The notes beneath the pieces are model-generated. The model did not search any database and was not told the DNA's origin. It saw only the letters and a program-made list of their open reading frames with translations. A stretch of 64,000 nt of DNA from Antilocapra americana (taxonomy: Eukaryota > Chordata > Mammalia > Artiodactyla > Antilocapridae). A program made the translations under genes and the position numbers. Below are positions 32,163 through 43,727 of the stretch, one piece after another (the stretch's first letter is position 1; every line of letters begins with the position of its first letter). The stretch lies in the NCBI GenBank assembly GCA_007570785.1, contig ML661885.1, forward strand, positions 13,008,490 through 13,072,489. Reading direction: 5' to 3'.

Positions 32163-34501
32163 AATCAGGTGTTGGGTGAGATGTTTCCTTATTAGATAAA
32201 ATCCCCTGAACTGTCAATGAGGCCCTTCAGATGAGCATCAGTCCTGCCTCAATTTGCCACACCATCTTCTTGTCCTCCCTTTTATTTCTTTCTCCCTTCC
32301 TTTTATTGAAGATTTTCTCTAGAGTTAACAACACAAAGTACACATAAAAGCAAACCCTGGATATTTTCCCTCAGAGACTTCATCATCAAGTTAAAAAGAC
32401 AAATAGAAATACATTTAAAATGCTAGATAATCTTACGCTTTAAACAAACTATAAGCATGTTACACAGTAATAAATGATCAAATTTGAAATGAGCAATACA
32501 GGAATATATACTATGGGTTTAGGAGGAAGATCACCATGGGATGAAAAAGACAGAATAGTTCATGACTTAAGGGAACTCTCATTTTGAAGAACTGAAGGAT
32601 TTTCTACTGACAAATGAAATATGTTGCCTATTGAGTAGGACTTGAAAATAGTTTTGTTTTACATAATTGTAATCAGATTTGATGTGTACTGTAAAATTCT
32701 AATACAATCTCCCTTCCTAGCTCCAAATTGGATAGCCTCTTAGCATTTGTGGTAACAGGATTTGACCTATAATACATTGTGTTTATATAATACCCTATAT
32801 TTAGCATCAAATGGAAAAGTTTTCCAATAATGAGGTTTTGGAACACAGTCGATTTTTAGGCATCCAGTCACGCTCATGACAGCTCAGCAGCTCTGAACTG
32901 TTCTTGAGAAGAAAGTGAGTGACAGGATGTAAAACTAGCAATCGTGCAGAGAACGGAGCTGTTCCCTTCATCAGAACTTGACTTTAAACTTTCCTTATAA
33001 TGGACTGCTTGGCTGTTTGACCTTTCTCTGGGGAAACTGTCCTTCATCCTCCCACCCTCTCACTCCTCAAGACCTTTCATTTTATCTCAGAAGTAGTACT
33101 AGACCATCAGCTACATTATCTTAGAACGTTGGCAGGCTCCAATTTTTAGTGTGACAATTGCTTCACTTGAATATATATATTTTTTCCTTTCTGAAAAACC
33201 TTCCCAATCCACAACATAACAAAACAAACGGACCGAAATCACCACTCTCACTGCCAGTTGCAAACAAAAATCCCCCAAATAACAATAACAACAAAATTCC
33301 CCCACTGACCTCACTTTGCAAAGATTTTGGGGACCTGGCTTTGTAAACCCTCCATATTGAGAACGTTCTGGCACAGAGAGAAGAAATTTGCCTGTTTTAG
33401 GTGTGGATTTTAGGAACAGAATTTTCCATACCGGATGAGATCATTTTTCCATCAAGTCCAATATCCGGCTTAGCGGACATGAAGTTAACGATGGTGAAAT
33501 GCTTTGAACATATACGTACCACATACATATAAGCAATAATGAGCCTGCATACTAGTAACTGTTACGGCCCCAAGTCCTAGTTCATGAAAGAATTTTTGAA
33601 AAGAACCTTAAATGAATAGAAGAGACAAAGTATTCAAAAGATTACCTTCTTGCTTCTTTCTGTACTTCACATGTCTGAAGCAAATAAAAGGGTAAAAAAA
33701 AAACTGAAAGTGTTCAGAATTAAGGGTGTTTCCAGAACAAGTTAAGAATGTGTTTGGTAATATTTACAATGTGGACATGTGTCTTGGGTCTGAGCAGGTG
33801 ACATGCAGCCATAGCGCTCACTACTTGAAAGTGATTCTTTTTGTTCTTTGTTTCCTTTTGGGCAGAGAATAGGAGGAACAGAAGATTTACCAACTAGTAT
33901 TTTTTAAATTGTTTAGCTTTAAATTTGCCTAGAGATGGGGAGCCATTTCGTTTAGATCTGTTTACTTGGTATTTTTTCAGGTTAGTTTAATTTGTACTTG
34001 AACTATGAAAAGAACATTAAGCTAGAGAATAGTACTTGCTTTTTTACTTTAAGTGTTATTTATTGAACAGTTTTTTAAAAGTAACAATAACTGAAGAATG
34101 TATGGGATTCATCAATGAGTTATGGTAGCTTTGCTCTCTACAAAAATTGAGGGGGGAAAAAAATCACACTACAGAGTCCTTCAATCTTTGTGTTACTTTT
34201 TAAAAGGGATCTCAAATTTTCCATTTCAAATGTTTCCAGATAACTTTACCATTTGGTCTTTATTTAATTTGAAACTGTTTAGAGCATCCCAAGAACACTT
34301 AGCTTCTTAAAAAATTTCAGAATAATTATGATTTAATGCTTTAGGAACTTTTATTTTTATTGGGATGTCATTTGAAATTCTATCTAGATTTTATCTAAGT
34401 TTTCTAATCATTACTGAATAGCAGAGTTTATAAAATACAGAAGAAAAGGTGCCAAAATAACACTTTTTGTGTGTGCAGTTTCTATCTCAAATAACCCAAA
34501 G
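32163..34501. other. Repeat-poor block, no gene recognised
   Basis: About 2.3 kb without a recognisable repeat or coding region. A TA tract (33170-33181) and AAC-rich stretch (33283-33300) are the only simple features. Confidence 0.45.
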
Positions 34502-34509
34502 CACTTTGC

Positions 34510-34780
34510 ATGCAGGAGACCCCGGTTCGATTCTGGATCAGAAAGATCCTCTGGAGAAGGGATAGGCTACCCACTCTAGTATTCCAGGGCTTCCCTGGTG
34601 GCTCAGATGGTAAAGAATCCACCTATAATGCAGGAGACCTGGGTTTGATCCCTGAGTTGGGAAGATCCCCTGGAGAAGGGAATGGCTATCCATTCCAGTA
34701 TTCTGGCCTGGAGAATTCCATGGACTGTATAGTCCATGGGGTTGCAAAGAGTCAAACACGACTGAGCAACTTTCACTTTT
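34510..34780 (+). mobile_element. Bov-tA composite with duplicated head
   Basis: A partial first unit (tgcaggagaccccggttcg to ccactctagtattcc) runs directly into a full Bov-tA beginning agggcttccctggtggctca and ending in a tttcacttttcac tail. It has the ggactgtatagtccatgg variant. cactttgc at 34502-34509 and 34781-34788 is a possible TSD. Same design as 54700-55015. Confidence 0.92.
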
Positions 34781-34869
34781 CACTTTGCTTCCAAGTATTT
34801 ATTCTATTTTATAGATGAAGGAATTTAAGGACTAGAATAACCATTAAAGCCTTGTGTAGTGAAAAATGC

Positions 34870-35010
34870 TCTGAGCTGGAAACAGACTGTTTGTAGATTT
34901 GAATGTCATCAGAGGCTTGACATTTAACCTTCCTGGGCCTGTCTCACCACTTATAAAATGAGAGATTTGGACTAAATCTACTGAGAATCCTAACATTCTG
35001 CACGTCTAAC
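34870..35010 (+). mobile_element. MIR SINE
   Basis: catttaaccttcctgggcct, then ccacttataaaatgagaga, is the MIR core and downstream region. Confidence 0.6.
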
Positions 35011-35116
35011 CTTGGATGAATTTTGCAACACCAAGAAAATGAATAAGAACAAAATTTAACTTGCCAACCCCAGCGAGGAAAGGGGACTAAGAGTGAGAAG
35101 GTAGAAATGCACTGGA

Positions 35117-35226
35117 ATAGGGATATCCTTGGCAGTCTAGTGGTTAGGACTCTACACTTTCTCTGCCGAGGGCCAGGTTTAACCTCTGGTCAGAGAACTA
35201 AGATCCTGCGCCCCCCCACCAAAAAG
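35117..35226 (+). mobile_element. CHR-type SINE, short form
   Basis: ggatatccttggcagtctag, acctctggtcagagaactaa, C-rich end at 35211-35217. gcactgg repeats at 35109-35115 and 35227-35233. Confidence 0.85.
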
Positions 35227-35388
35227 GCACTGGGACATGTTGGCCTCGAGAGGAGGTATTACTAGGATCGGACTCTCAATACACTTGCCAAGCACTGGGC
35301 ATCGTTGAGAACAGCATCCGAAGTTCAGAGCTTGTGTGCATTGGTGAAGGCAGGCAAAGATGGGGATGTGTGCAAACTAAAAAGTTGT

Positions 35389-35521
35389 AGGGGAATTCCC
35401 TGGTGGTATAGTGATTACAACTAGGTACTTTCACTGCCATGGACCCGAGTTAGATCCCTGATTGGGGAACTAAGTCACACAAGCATCAGGGCCAAAAAAA
35501 AAAAAAAGAAGAAGAAGAAGC
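35389..35521 (+). mobile_element. CHR-type SINE, short form, (GAA)n tail
   Basis: gggaattccctggtggtata, gttagatccctgattgggg, poly(A) of 14 and then five gaa units. Confidence 0.9.
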
Positions 35522-36767
35522 TCCAGTAAATTCAGTGAGGAAAAACCAGTCAGGCCCATTGTTGCCAGTCACGCATACCTAGTAGTCCTTACATTCCCAG
35601 AACTTTGTCAACCTACTTTTAACTTGCTTTTCCAAAACCAGCCTTCCTTATCAGTAGGTTCACAGCTTCAATTCAATGTACCCAATGCCAAGCACTAAAT
35701 TAAACTCTTTTAGTTTCCAAATTAACTTCATCGCCTAATCACACAACTAAATTGCTTTTCTGTTGTCAAAGCAATGCATGTTTTACTGAAGAACATTAGA
35801 AAAAGTTTTTAAAAACTACAAGCAAAATGAGAATTGACAATGAGTCCACCAACCAGAGGATGAATGACACAGCTTATTATGTTCCTGTCCAAGTTCTCTT
35901 CTGTGGGCATATCCACAATTTTTGTTTTGAAAACTGGAATCGCACTGTATGATGACTTTAAGCCCCTTCTTTTTAATATTAAGGGTAGATGGCAAGCACT
36001 TTCACATCACAAATGCTCTTACGTAGTAAGATGGTATTTAATTCTGATGCCAAACATCTGGATGAAACGTTAAAAAAAAAATCAGTCAATTATCTGGATA
36101 TTTTCAAATATCCAGATGTTTGGCACCAGGTCATCAAAACATTAAAATCCTTGACCAAAATTTGCAGCTTTTGCACAGATGTCTGGCATTATGTAGGCAA
36201 ACTCTCTCTGAACGGACTGGCCCCTTTGGCAGCAGAGAAGCAGAGCATTTATTACATGCTTTAGTCCAAAGTGTTTCAAAGTGTAGCTCATGGGTAAATT
36301 TTTCATTTTTTCATAATGATTCAATAGCACAAAGAATATGCATATATTTTAGGAATCTTCAGTCCATTATGAAAAAAATCTGCTATCGATATTTTTAGTC
36401 ATTTCTCATCCAATTTGACTGACCTTCAGAGCTTGGCATAAAGTTGTCATTTCACCCAAGTCTTGGTCTTGAGGATTTGTATCCTAATCAGGGATTTGTT
36501 TCGTCTTTTTTTGCTATAATGAAACCAGTTCTTTCTGGCTGATAATTTTATTAACAGATTGCTCTGAATATTTAAAAGCCATGTTATAATACTCCAATAT
36601 CTCTAACAACAGTCTGACTTAAAATACATGAAGATTGCCTTAAAATATATTTTTATGATTTTCTAGTTATCTTCTTCCTTGGGTCCTAGTTTTTCTTTTA
36701 GTTCTGTGTTAGTGTCTGTTTTTTCACTCGTATGCCTTTTCTTTATTCCTGAAGGTATTATTTGTAT
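35522..36767. other. Unassigned DNA with a strong palindrome
   Basis: No gene or repeat family named. Overlapping frames at 35989-36398 are about 90 codons and carry no recognised similarity. The palindrome at 36049-36124 is listed separately. Confidence 0.4.
36049..36124. repeat. Nested inverted repeats (cruciform-capable)
   Basis: Outer arms gccaaacatctggat (36049-36063) and atccagatgtttggc (36110-36124) are exact reverse complements. Inner arms atctggatattt (36092-36103) and aaatatccagat (36106-36117) are exact with a 2-base loop. The right strand can pair with either left arm. Confidence 0.93.
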
Positions 36768-37033
36768 AAGATCAGTGATGGCACCCCACTCCAGTACTCT
36801 TGCCTGGAAAGTCCCATGGATGGAGGAGCCCAGTAGGCTGCAGTCCATGGGGTCACGAACAGTTGGACATGACTGAGTGACTTCACTTTCATTTTTCACT
36901 TTCATGTATTGGAGAAGAAAATGGCAACTCACTCCAGTGTTCTTGCCTGGAGAATCCCAGGGGCAGCAGAGCCTGGTGGGCTGCCATCTGTGGGGTCGCA
37001 TAGAGTCGGACACGACTGAAGTGACTTAGCAGC
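36768..37033 (+). mobile_element. BOV-A2 dimer SINE
   Basis: Two BovA units in tandem (ccccactccagtactcttgc and ctcactccagtgttcttgcc) joined by a ttcacttt linker, with no tRNA head and an (agc)n tail. Confidence 0.94.
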
Positions 37034-37260
37034 AGCAGCAGTGAAATTCAATGTCATTCACAATCATGTCACACCAATTTTTATGTACTTGAATACATAT
37101 AGATATCTTTGAAATTACCATCCTTAGTATATTTTTCTGTCTTTCATATTTCATCCTATCTGATTTTCTTTTCATTAGTTTTGCTTTGATTATGACTATT
37201 ATATGTCTATTAGTGTAAAAATATTTCTTACATCTGTTGCTGAAATAGAAGGAAAAAAAA

Positions 37261-37280
37261 AGAGAGAGAGAGAGAGAGAA
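37261..37280. repeat. (AG)n simple repeat
   Basis: Nine to ten units after an A run. Confidence 0.9.
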
Positions 37281-37700
37281 AGAATCTATCCAAGGTATGC
37301 CAAAGAGAGCAATGTAGCTGGATAACATGATGCATGTGTCAATGAATATATGAACTAAGTTCACTTCATGCCTCTCACCTACGCAGCACTGTTTGTTCCT
37401 ATGTTCTCTTCCTGCTCTGTTACCAACTTACTTGATTGCCACAGACAGGACATTAGCTGGGCCTTGCCTTGGGTTCCCCATCCTTTAGCCATAAAAAATT
37501 AGACATTGCCACCTAGGTGTGTCTTGTGAAATAATTTGTAAAGATTCCTTGACATCATACATATTAAATGTCACTACTGAGTAGCTTGATTTATCTGAAT
37601 AATTTACATGGAAAAACCAGGCAGATATAAATTTTTGATTTTAAAAATTATATATATGAACCCACCCCACATTTGAGGGCTAGATCTTTGTTTCTTTCTT
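37281..37700. other. Unassigned DNA
   Basis: Nothing recognised. Confidence 0.4.
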
Positions 37701-38202
37701 TTTTTTTTTAATTTTTATTTATTTTAGGACTTTCCAGTAGCTGAGTGGTAAAGAATCAGCCTGCAATGCAGGAGAGGCAGGAGACACAGGTTCGATCCCT
37801 GGGTAGGGAAGATCCCCTGCAGGAGGAAATGGCGACCCACTCCAGTATCTGTGCCTGGGAAATTATCTATTTATTTGTGGCTGCACTTGAGTCTTGGTTG
37901 CTGCACACAGACTTTCTCTAGCTGTGGTGAGCTGTGGCTACTTTTCCTTGAGGTGCATGGGCTTCTCATTGCAGTGGCTTTTCTTGTTGTGGAGCATGGG
38001 ATCTAGAGCAGGTGGGCTTCAGTGGCTGCAGCATGTGGGCACAGTAGTTGTGGCTCGAAGGCTTTGCGTACAGGCTCAGTAGTTGTGGCACCTGGGCTTG
38101 GCTGTCCAGCGGCATGTGAGATCTTCCCCGACATGGATCAAACCTGTGTCCCCTACATTGGCGGGTGAATTCTTAACTATTGGGCCAGCAGGGAAATCCT
38201 AA
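37700..38202 (-). mobile_element. CHR-type SINE, long form, split by Bov-tA
   Basis: T-rich tail complement, then (after the nested SINE) gtggctgcacttgagtcttg, ctttctctagctgtggtgag and the inverted head attgggccagcagggaaa. Confidence 0.9.
37725..37867 (+). mobile_element. Bov-tA SINE lacking its 3' end, nested
   Basis: Runs from ggactttccagtagctgag to tctgtgcctgggaaat and then returns to host sequence. The last 75 or so bases of BovA are absent. tatttattt at 37716-37724 and 37868-37876 flanks it, though the A/T-rich context makes this TSD weak. Confidence 0.88.
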
Positions 38203-38885
38203 GCCTCTGTTTCCTGCAAAGCACTGTAAACTCATTTTTAGTCTTAGGATCTAAGTCTATGGGCATAATTTGCTCTTGTGAATATCTGCTTCAGATTTCT
38301 TGAGTGGTGTTCCTGCCCAATGGCAAATTATCTCTGATTTGATATTTGGGGCACTTTTCTGGGGTCTGAACAGACCTAAGTGGAGCAATCATTAATAAGG
38401 TGATACGCCACTGCTGCACTGAGATGACATCTTCACACGATTGCTATGTTTTATATGACAGCAAATCTTTGGATAAAAATGAGAAATTATAACTTCTTAG
38501 CTAGATATTTGGAAATCTTTATATAGTTGTATTCTTTCATCCAAAGTACTAGACTGCTGGGCTGTAAAAACAGTAACCTCAGACTTCTGACTCTGTGTTC
38601 CTCAGTTGTGAATTTCTGCATGACCATATGGATTGCATATATAAATAACAAGCAGAAAGACAGATATGTGGATGTTCACGCAAAAGCTGTTGAAAGAAAT
38701 GGCAGAATCATTTTAATCATTTATTTGGCAACTGATATCTGAATTCAGCCATTAACTGGTTGCTTTAAGGTTAAGTGGTTGTTTGACAAACTTAACTCTT
38801 CCACCTTAGTATTGGTGTAGGCATATTGTGGTGCACGTATTCCTATGTGGCTGAATTTCAGGGACTATTTCCTGGTATCCATCAG
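38203..38885. other. Unassigned DNA
   Basis: No recognisable feature. Confidence 0.4.
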
Positions 38886-39497
38886 TGATGAGAGAAGTCG
38901 AATTTCTCTGTATCTCTCACTTCCCTCATCCAATTCATTAGCAAGTCCTACAGCACTACTTTCAAACTACATTCTGAATCAAACTACCTCTCACTATTTC
39001 TGCAACTTCCATCTTGGCCCAGGCTACTGTCAGCACTTGCCTGGACTATCATAATTGCCTCTGGACTGGTCTTTGTCCTTCCAATCTTTTCTCCTGTAGG
39101 TTCTCTTTGCCCTCCAGATGCCAGGTTGACCTTTCCTGGATCATGTTATTTTCTGCTCCAAAGCCTCCAAAAGCTTCCCCCAATATTCAAAATACAAGCT
39201 AAACTCTAAGATCCAACATGATCTCCAATGTGCTTATCTGTCTTCCTCTCTCTCGCCACCACACAAGCCTTCTCATGGTTCCTCACGTGTATGAAGTCAG
39301 CTCGTGTCTCAGGGCTATTATAACACTACTTCTTCTGCCTGGAAGCTTCTTGCCTTATAGACTCATACATCTCAGGTCCCTTCAATGTTACCTCCTCAGA
39401 GAGACCTTCCCAGACTGTGTTTTCTAAATGAGATTGCCTACCCCTTGACTCACTTTATTTTGCTTCATGGTACTTGCACTATCTAAATTTATATTAA
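38886..39497 (+). mobile_element. L2 LINE, left part
   Basis: tgcctctggactggtctttg, ccagatgccaggttgac, catgatctccaatgtgctt, cttctgcctggaagcttctt and cctcagagagaccttccc follow L2 order over 600 bases. It continues at 40155 after an inserted block. Confidence 0.75.
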
Positions 39498-39507
39498 ATA
39501 TACTTTT

Positions 39508-39850
39508 TTTTGGCAAGACATTATAAAGCTTTATTGAAAGACATTGAAGATAATACAAATAATTGGAGATCTACTTCCTCCATTCCTGGATATTCCTGGA
39601 TAATGACATTGAATATCATAAAGGTGTAAATTCTACTCTGAATGAATCTACACATTTGAAGCAATTCCAACCAAAATTCCAACTACCTTTTTTTAATTTT
39701 ACAAAGCAATATATAACTAACCTATAAGAATGAAAACAATGTGTACTTATTTCAGAGTAGAGTAGTAGAACAGAACAGAACCAGAAATTGACTTATGTAT
39801 ACTTAGGGCTTTAAAAATATGATAAAGGTGATTTTTTATACAATTTTGAA
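39508..39850 (+). mobile_element. Old L1 ORF2-derived fragment
   Basis: ggcaagacattataaagctt, ggagatctacttcctccatt, agcaattccaaccaaaattc and gaacagaaccagaaattgac match L1 ORF2 sense sequence. No open frame survives. Confidence 0.7.
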
Positions 39851-39854
39851 AGAT

Positions 39855-40144
39855 TAATCCCCTTTTACAGTTATTACAAAATATTCATTATATTCCCTGC
39901 ATTGTACAATCCAATGCCTTGTAGCTTATTTTATGTTGTTCAGCTGCTAAGCGATGTCCAAATCTTTGTGATCTCATGGACTGTAGCTTGTCAGGCTTCT
40001 CTGTCCTCCACTATCTCCTGGAGTTTGTTCAAATTCATGTCCATTAAGTCAATGATGGTATCTAACCATCTCATCCTCTGCTTATTTTATACCAAATAGT
40101 TCATCCTTCCTACTCCTTCACCCCTGCCATTCCCCCTTCGCCAG
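39855..40144 (-). mobile_element. L1 3' UTR fragment, split by BovB
   Basis: tattccctgcattgtacaat and gccttgtagcttattttata ... ccaaatagttcatcc are antisense L1 3' UTR on both sides of the BovB stub. Together with 39508-39850 it is bracketed by atatactttt at 39498-39507 and 40145-40154. Confidence 0.7.
39935..40079 (-). mobile_element. BovB 3' stub (145 bp) with TSD
   Basis: gttgttcagctgctaagcga to aaccatctcatcctct is the antisense BovB 3' end, heavily 5'-truncated. Perfect TSD gcttattttat at 39924-39934 and 40080-40090. Confidence 0.95.
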
Positions 40145-40154
40145 ATATACTTTT

Positions 40155-40300
40155 GTTTATGAATTATCTCTCTCAGTGACCGGTACATAATCCTCGCAGA
40201 AGAAGGAATTGTGTTCATTTTTTGCATTGATGTTTCCCAGCACCTAAATTGGTCTGGCTCATAGTATGTGCTCAGGAAATATCTTTTCACTGAAAATAAT
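40155..40300 (+). mobile_element. L2 LINE, right part
   Basis: ttgtgttcattttttgcatt, tttcccagcacctaaattgg and catagtatgtgctcaggaaa complete the L2 3' end begun at 38886. Confidence 0.7.
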
Positions 40301-40436
40301 GAGTCAGGGTTGACTAATAAAGGATATTTGTTCTCTAGTTCTATATCATTCTATTGTACATCTCTGGGCTTGTAAAATTATCATAGAAACAATTCTTGGA
40401 GGAAAAATTATTAGCAAGTAATCTCTCATGACATGT

Positions 40437-40655
40437 ATGCATGCTAAATCACTTCAGTTGTGTCTGACTCTGTAACTCCAGGGACTGTAGCTCACCAGTC
40501 TCCTCTGTCCATGGGATTCTCCAGGCAAGAGTACTGGAGTGGGTTACCATTTCCTCCTCCAGAGGATCTTCTCAACCCAGGGATCAAACCCAAGTATCTT
40601 TCATCTCCTGCACTGGCAGGTGAGTTCTTTACCACTAGTGCCACCTGGGGAGTCC
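40437..40655 (-). mobile_element. Bov-tA SINE
   Basis: gcatgctaaatcacttcagt, complete BovA body and inverted head gtgccacctggggagtcc. Confidence 0.94.
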
Positions 40656-41795
40656 AACATCTCCTGGACAATCCACTTAAAGAAATGTAGACAATTTAGG
40701 AGACAGTTGGATTAGAGCATCACCCGTTGATCACCTTTGCTTGTTCAGCTGCAGGGGTCGCTTCTGCCAGGCAGCCCAGACATGGGTTCTGGTGGCTTCC
40801 AGCTTGCCTAGGGGACCATGTGCCAGTCTCACATATCAGGAGTGAAATGGGACCCTCACCCTCTGTGTTACTAGGGTCCATCTTCTTTTCTATCTTGGCT
40901 CACTTCACCAATCATTGACTACACTGATTCAGTAGTCATTTGTCATCCTCTTAAAACTAGTCTCTTTCATATTATTGAAGGATAAAAAGGACAAAAGTTG
41001 ACCCTAAAGGCCTAGTTACCTAAGCAGAAACTTCTCTTCTATGAATACTTGTGATTAGTCCCATAACTAGTATATGCTGAATTCTTTCCATGTGTCAAAT
41101 TATGTGGTAAGCACTAAGAAAAAGCAAAACCATAACTGCCCTTTCATTTGATCACACTTTTTTAGAGCTTTCACAGGTATTCTCATTTATCTCATTTATA
41201 GTCCCTGCTCTCAAGAAGTTTGTAATCTACTTGTAGACTTTTAAAAAAATGTAAAATTAGAAACTAACATGAAAGTATATGAAGCCTAAATTGCTTGGTT
41301 GGGCTAAATATCATAGGAATTGGGGGCTGGGTAGACTTAGACTAGACTTTTAAAAGAAGGTTCCAGAGAGAAGGTTAGGGTTGATCTAAACCTTTGGCTG
41401 ACTTCTCCACTAGACCATTGCTTATATTAATACAAGACATATTTTATGTTCCCAAAGATCTTATAATATGGTGGGAAAGTTATAGAGGTAAGATGAAAAC
41501 AAAGCTTAGTTAGGTAATATGAGAGTGATATAAGCAGAATAGAACAGAATAGCAGAGGAAAAAGTTTCTAATCAGTCTATCAAGGAATGCTTCATAGAGA
41601 AGGGCCCACTAGGACCTAGCTTTCAGGTTGAGAAACAATACTGCAGTCACAATAAATTTATTCAACTGGTCATGATTCAGCATCGATTTGGTCAGTATTA
41701 TCAAAGCATTTTTAATATGTAGCTATAGTACAAATAACTTCCCAGAGGTGAATGCATCTTTTAGGTTTACAATGAGCAGTATTACTAACATAGCC
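40656..41795. other. Mostly unassigned; weak L2-like piece 41040-41240
   Basis: tatagtccctgctctcaaga with a preceding caaattatgtggtaagcact suggests an antisense L2/L3 end. Otherwise nothing recognised. Confidence 0.4.
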
Positions 41796-41799
41796 TATA

Positions 41800-42007
41800 T
41801 GTGCTCAGTTGCTCAGTTGTGTCCAAGTCTTTGTGACCCCATGGACTGTAGCTTGACAGGCTCCTCTGTCCATGGGATTTCCCAGGCAAGAATACTGGAG
41901 TGGGTTGCCATTTCCTTCTCCAGGGGATCCTCCTGACCCAGAGATCGAACCTGGGTCTCCTGCATTGCAGGTAGACACTTTATCATCTGAGCCACCAGAG
42001 AAACCAC
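41800..42007 (-). mobile_element. Bov-tA SINE
   Basis: gtgctcagttgctcagttgt, body and inverted head tctgagccaccagagaaa. Confidence 0.94.
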
Positions 42008-42139
42008 GTGACTTAATGCCATAGGAAAAAATTAGAACGTTATCTTGCTCTGTAAATTAAGGCAGAATTGATCAAAGGAGATATATCAGATAACATGCTC
42101 TTTACACAAAGAATAAGTAAGCTTCTTTTTCCAAAAAAG

Positions 42140-42275
42140 CTGTAATCAATCCCATTTTGAGACGACAAACTCAAGGTTCAGGAAGGCCAAGTACCCAAAT
42201 TTCCATAGCTGCTAAATGGCATCACTACTGGGATTTGGAGTCTGGTGTGTTTGGCTCCATTACTACACTATGAGT
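42140..42275 (-). mobile_element. MIR SINE
   Basis: cccattttgagacgacaaac, caaggttcaggaaggcc, then tgggatttggagtctggtgt match antisense MIR. Confidence 0.6.
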
Positions 42276-42289
42276 TTCCATAAAGAAAA

Positions 42290-42555
42290 CAAGTGGGTAG
42301 GGTGGTGGGGAAGAGATAAATCAGGAGTTTGAGATTAATAGATACATACTACTATATATAAAATAGATAAACACCAATGACCTATATATTGAATACAGGG
42401 AACTGTATTCAATATCTTATAATAATCTATAATGGAAAAGAATCTGAAAAATTATATATATATATATGACTCATAGATAAATATGAATCACTTTGTTGTA
42501 CACCTAAAACTAACACAACATTGTAAATTAACTACATTTCAATTTTTAAAAATGA
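42290..42555 (+). mobile_element. L1 3' UTR
   Basis: gggaagagataaatcaggag, ctactatatataaaatagat, cactttgttgtacacctaaa and acaacattgtaaattaacta. Includes a (TA)n expansion at 42452-42467. Confidence 0.88.
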
Positions 42556-42578
42556 TGCTAAAAAGTAATAAAGTCTAC

Positions 42579-42710
42579 AGGAATTCCCTAGCCATCTGGT
42601 GGTTAGGACTCTACTTTTACTGATGAGGGATCAGGTTCAGTCCCTGGTCGGGGAACTAAAATCCCACATGCTGCACACGGTAGGCAAAATAAAATTTTAA
42701 ACAATAATAG
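42579..42710 (+). mobile_element. CHR-type SINE, short form, with TSD
   Basis: aggaattccctagccatctg, tcagtccctggtcggggaac, A-rich tail. Exact TSD taaagtctac at 42569-42578 and 42711-42720. Confidence 0.95.
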
Positions 42711-42720
42711 TAAAGTCTAC

Positions 42721-43727
42721 TTTGTCTGGAAAGAAAAGCAAAGCAACTGAGAAAGCAGGCTAAGTAGGAGCAAGAAGTCAGCCTGTGCAATCCACACAGT
42801 AAAGTGATGCTCTAGAGTAATAATATATTAGGTGAGTAAACAGATGCCATCCACTGTCATTCCAGGGTGCATCACTTGCACCAAATCCTGCTGTCAACAG
42901 CGTTTCCATTGTTCTCAATAAGAACTCATATTGACTTTTCAGGTTTCTGTATTCACACTGATTTTTACATAAAATTCACACATTAGCAATGGGAGCACTT
43001 TGAATCAGTTCCAAACAAAGCACAAAACCAAGGTCTCTCTGAGTCAAAAGATATTTGGAAGACAAGTGAGTTAATATCTGTCTGGAAACTTTGCAGGCTT
43101 TGCCTGGCAGCAGAGGCCAGGAGCAGACTTCAGCTTAAGGAGGCAAGTGTCCCAGCTCTCCTAAGTCGTGCCTCCATTTAATTTTGCTTGAATTTTGAGA
43201 AAATCTGCCCATATGTAAATATATCATAACCAAAGCACATTTTAAAGCTGAAATCAAAATAGCATTGACATCAGCCACCAATTTCCGGGACTCAGAAGGC
43301 ATTCTCATCCACGAATACTATTAACTGAATGTTGGTTATTGCTTAGAATGCAAACAAAAATATAACATTTCATGGTTATTGTCCTTGACATATTTCAGAA
43401 AAGAAGTAGCACCGGATGTGACAATTCAAAGAAACTTTAACAGAGAACACTACCACTGCCCCCCAATTTCTTTTGTATTTTCAAATAGCAAAGCTGAGTT
43501 TTATTTCTGTATCATTTATTTGCTGGTGTCTGCTCATAGGACTAGGGTGAGTTCAGTAGATTCGGTATTAGGGAGCAGGAGAAACAAGACTCATGAACTG
43601 GTTCTGGAGGGAAAATTGGGGACACAAAATTGGCAGACAGGATGGGATGAGGCACCAAAATGCACTTGGTTCTTGATGTTGATACCCATTCAGTCTAACT
43701 GAGTAGAAGTTATTGTATCAAGGCTTA
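42721..43727. other. Unassigned DNA
   Basis: No repeat recognised. The 107-codon frame at 43379-43702 has no known similarity, splice context or signal peptide that I can support. Confidence 0.45.

Noticed and set aside
43379..43702. 107-codon plus-strand frame in unique DNA
   Set aside because: Length is within chance for 64 kb; no domain, signal peptide or splice sites that I can defend.
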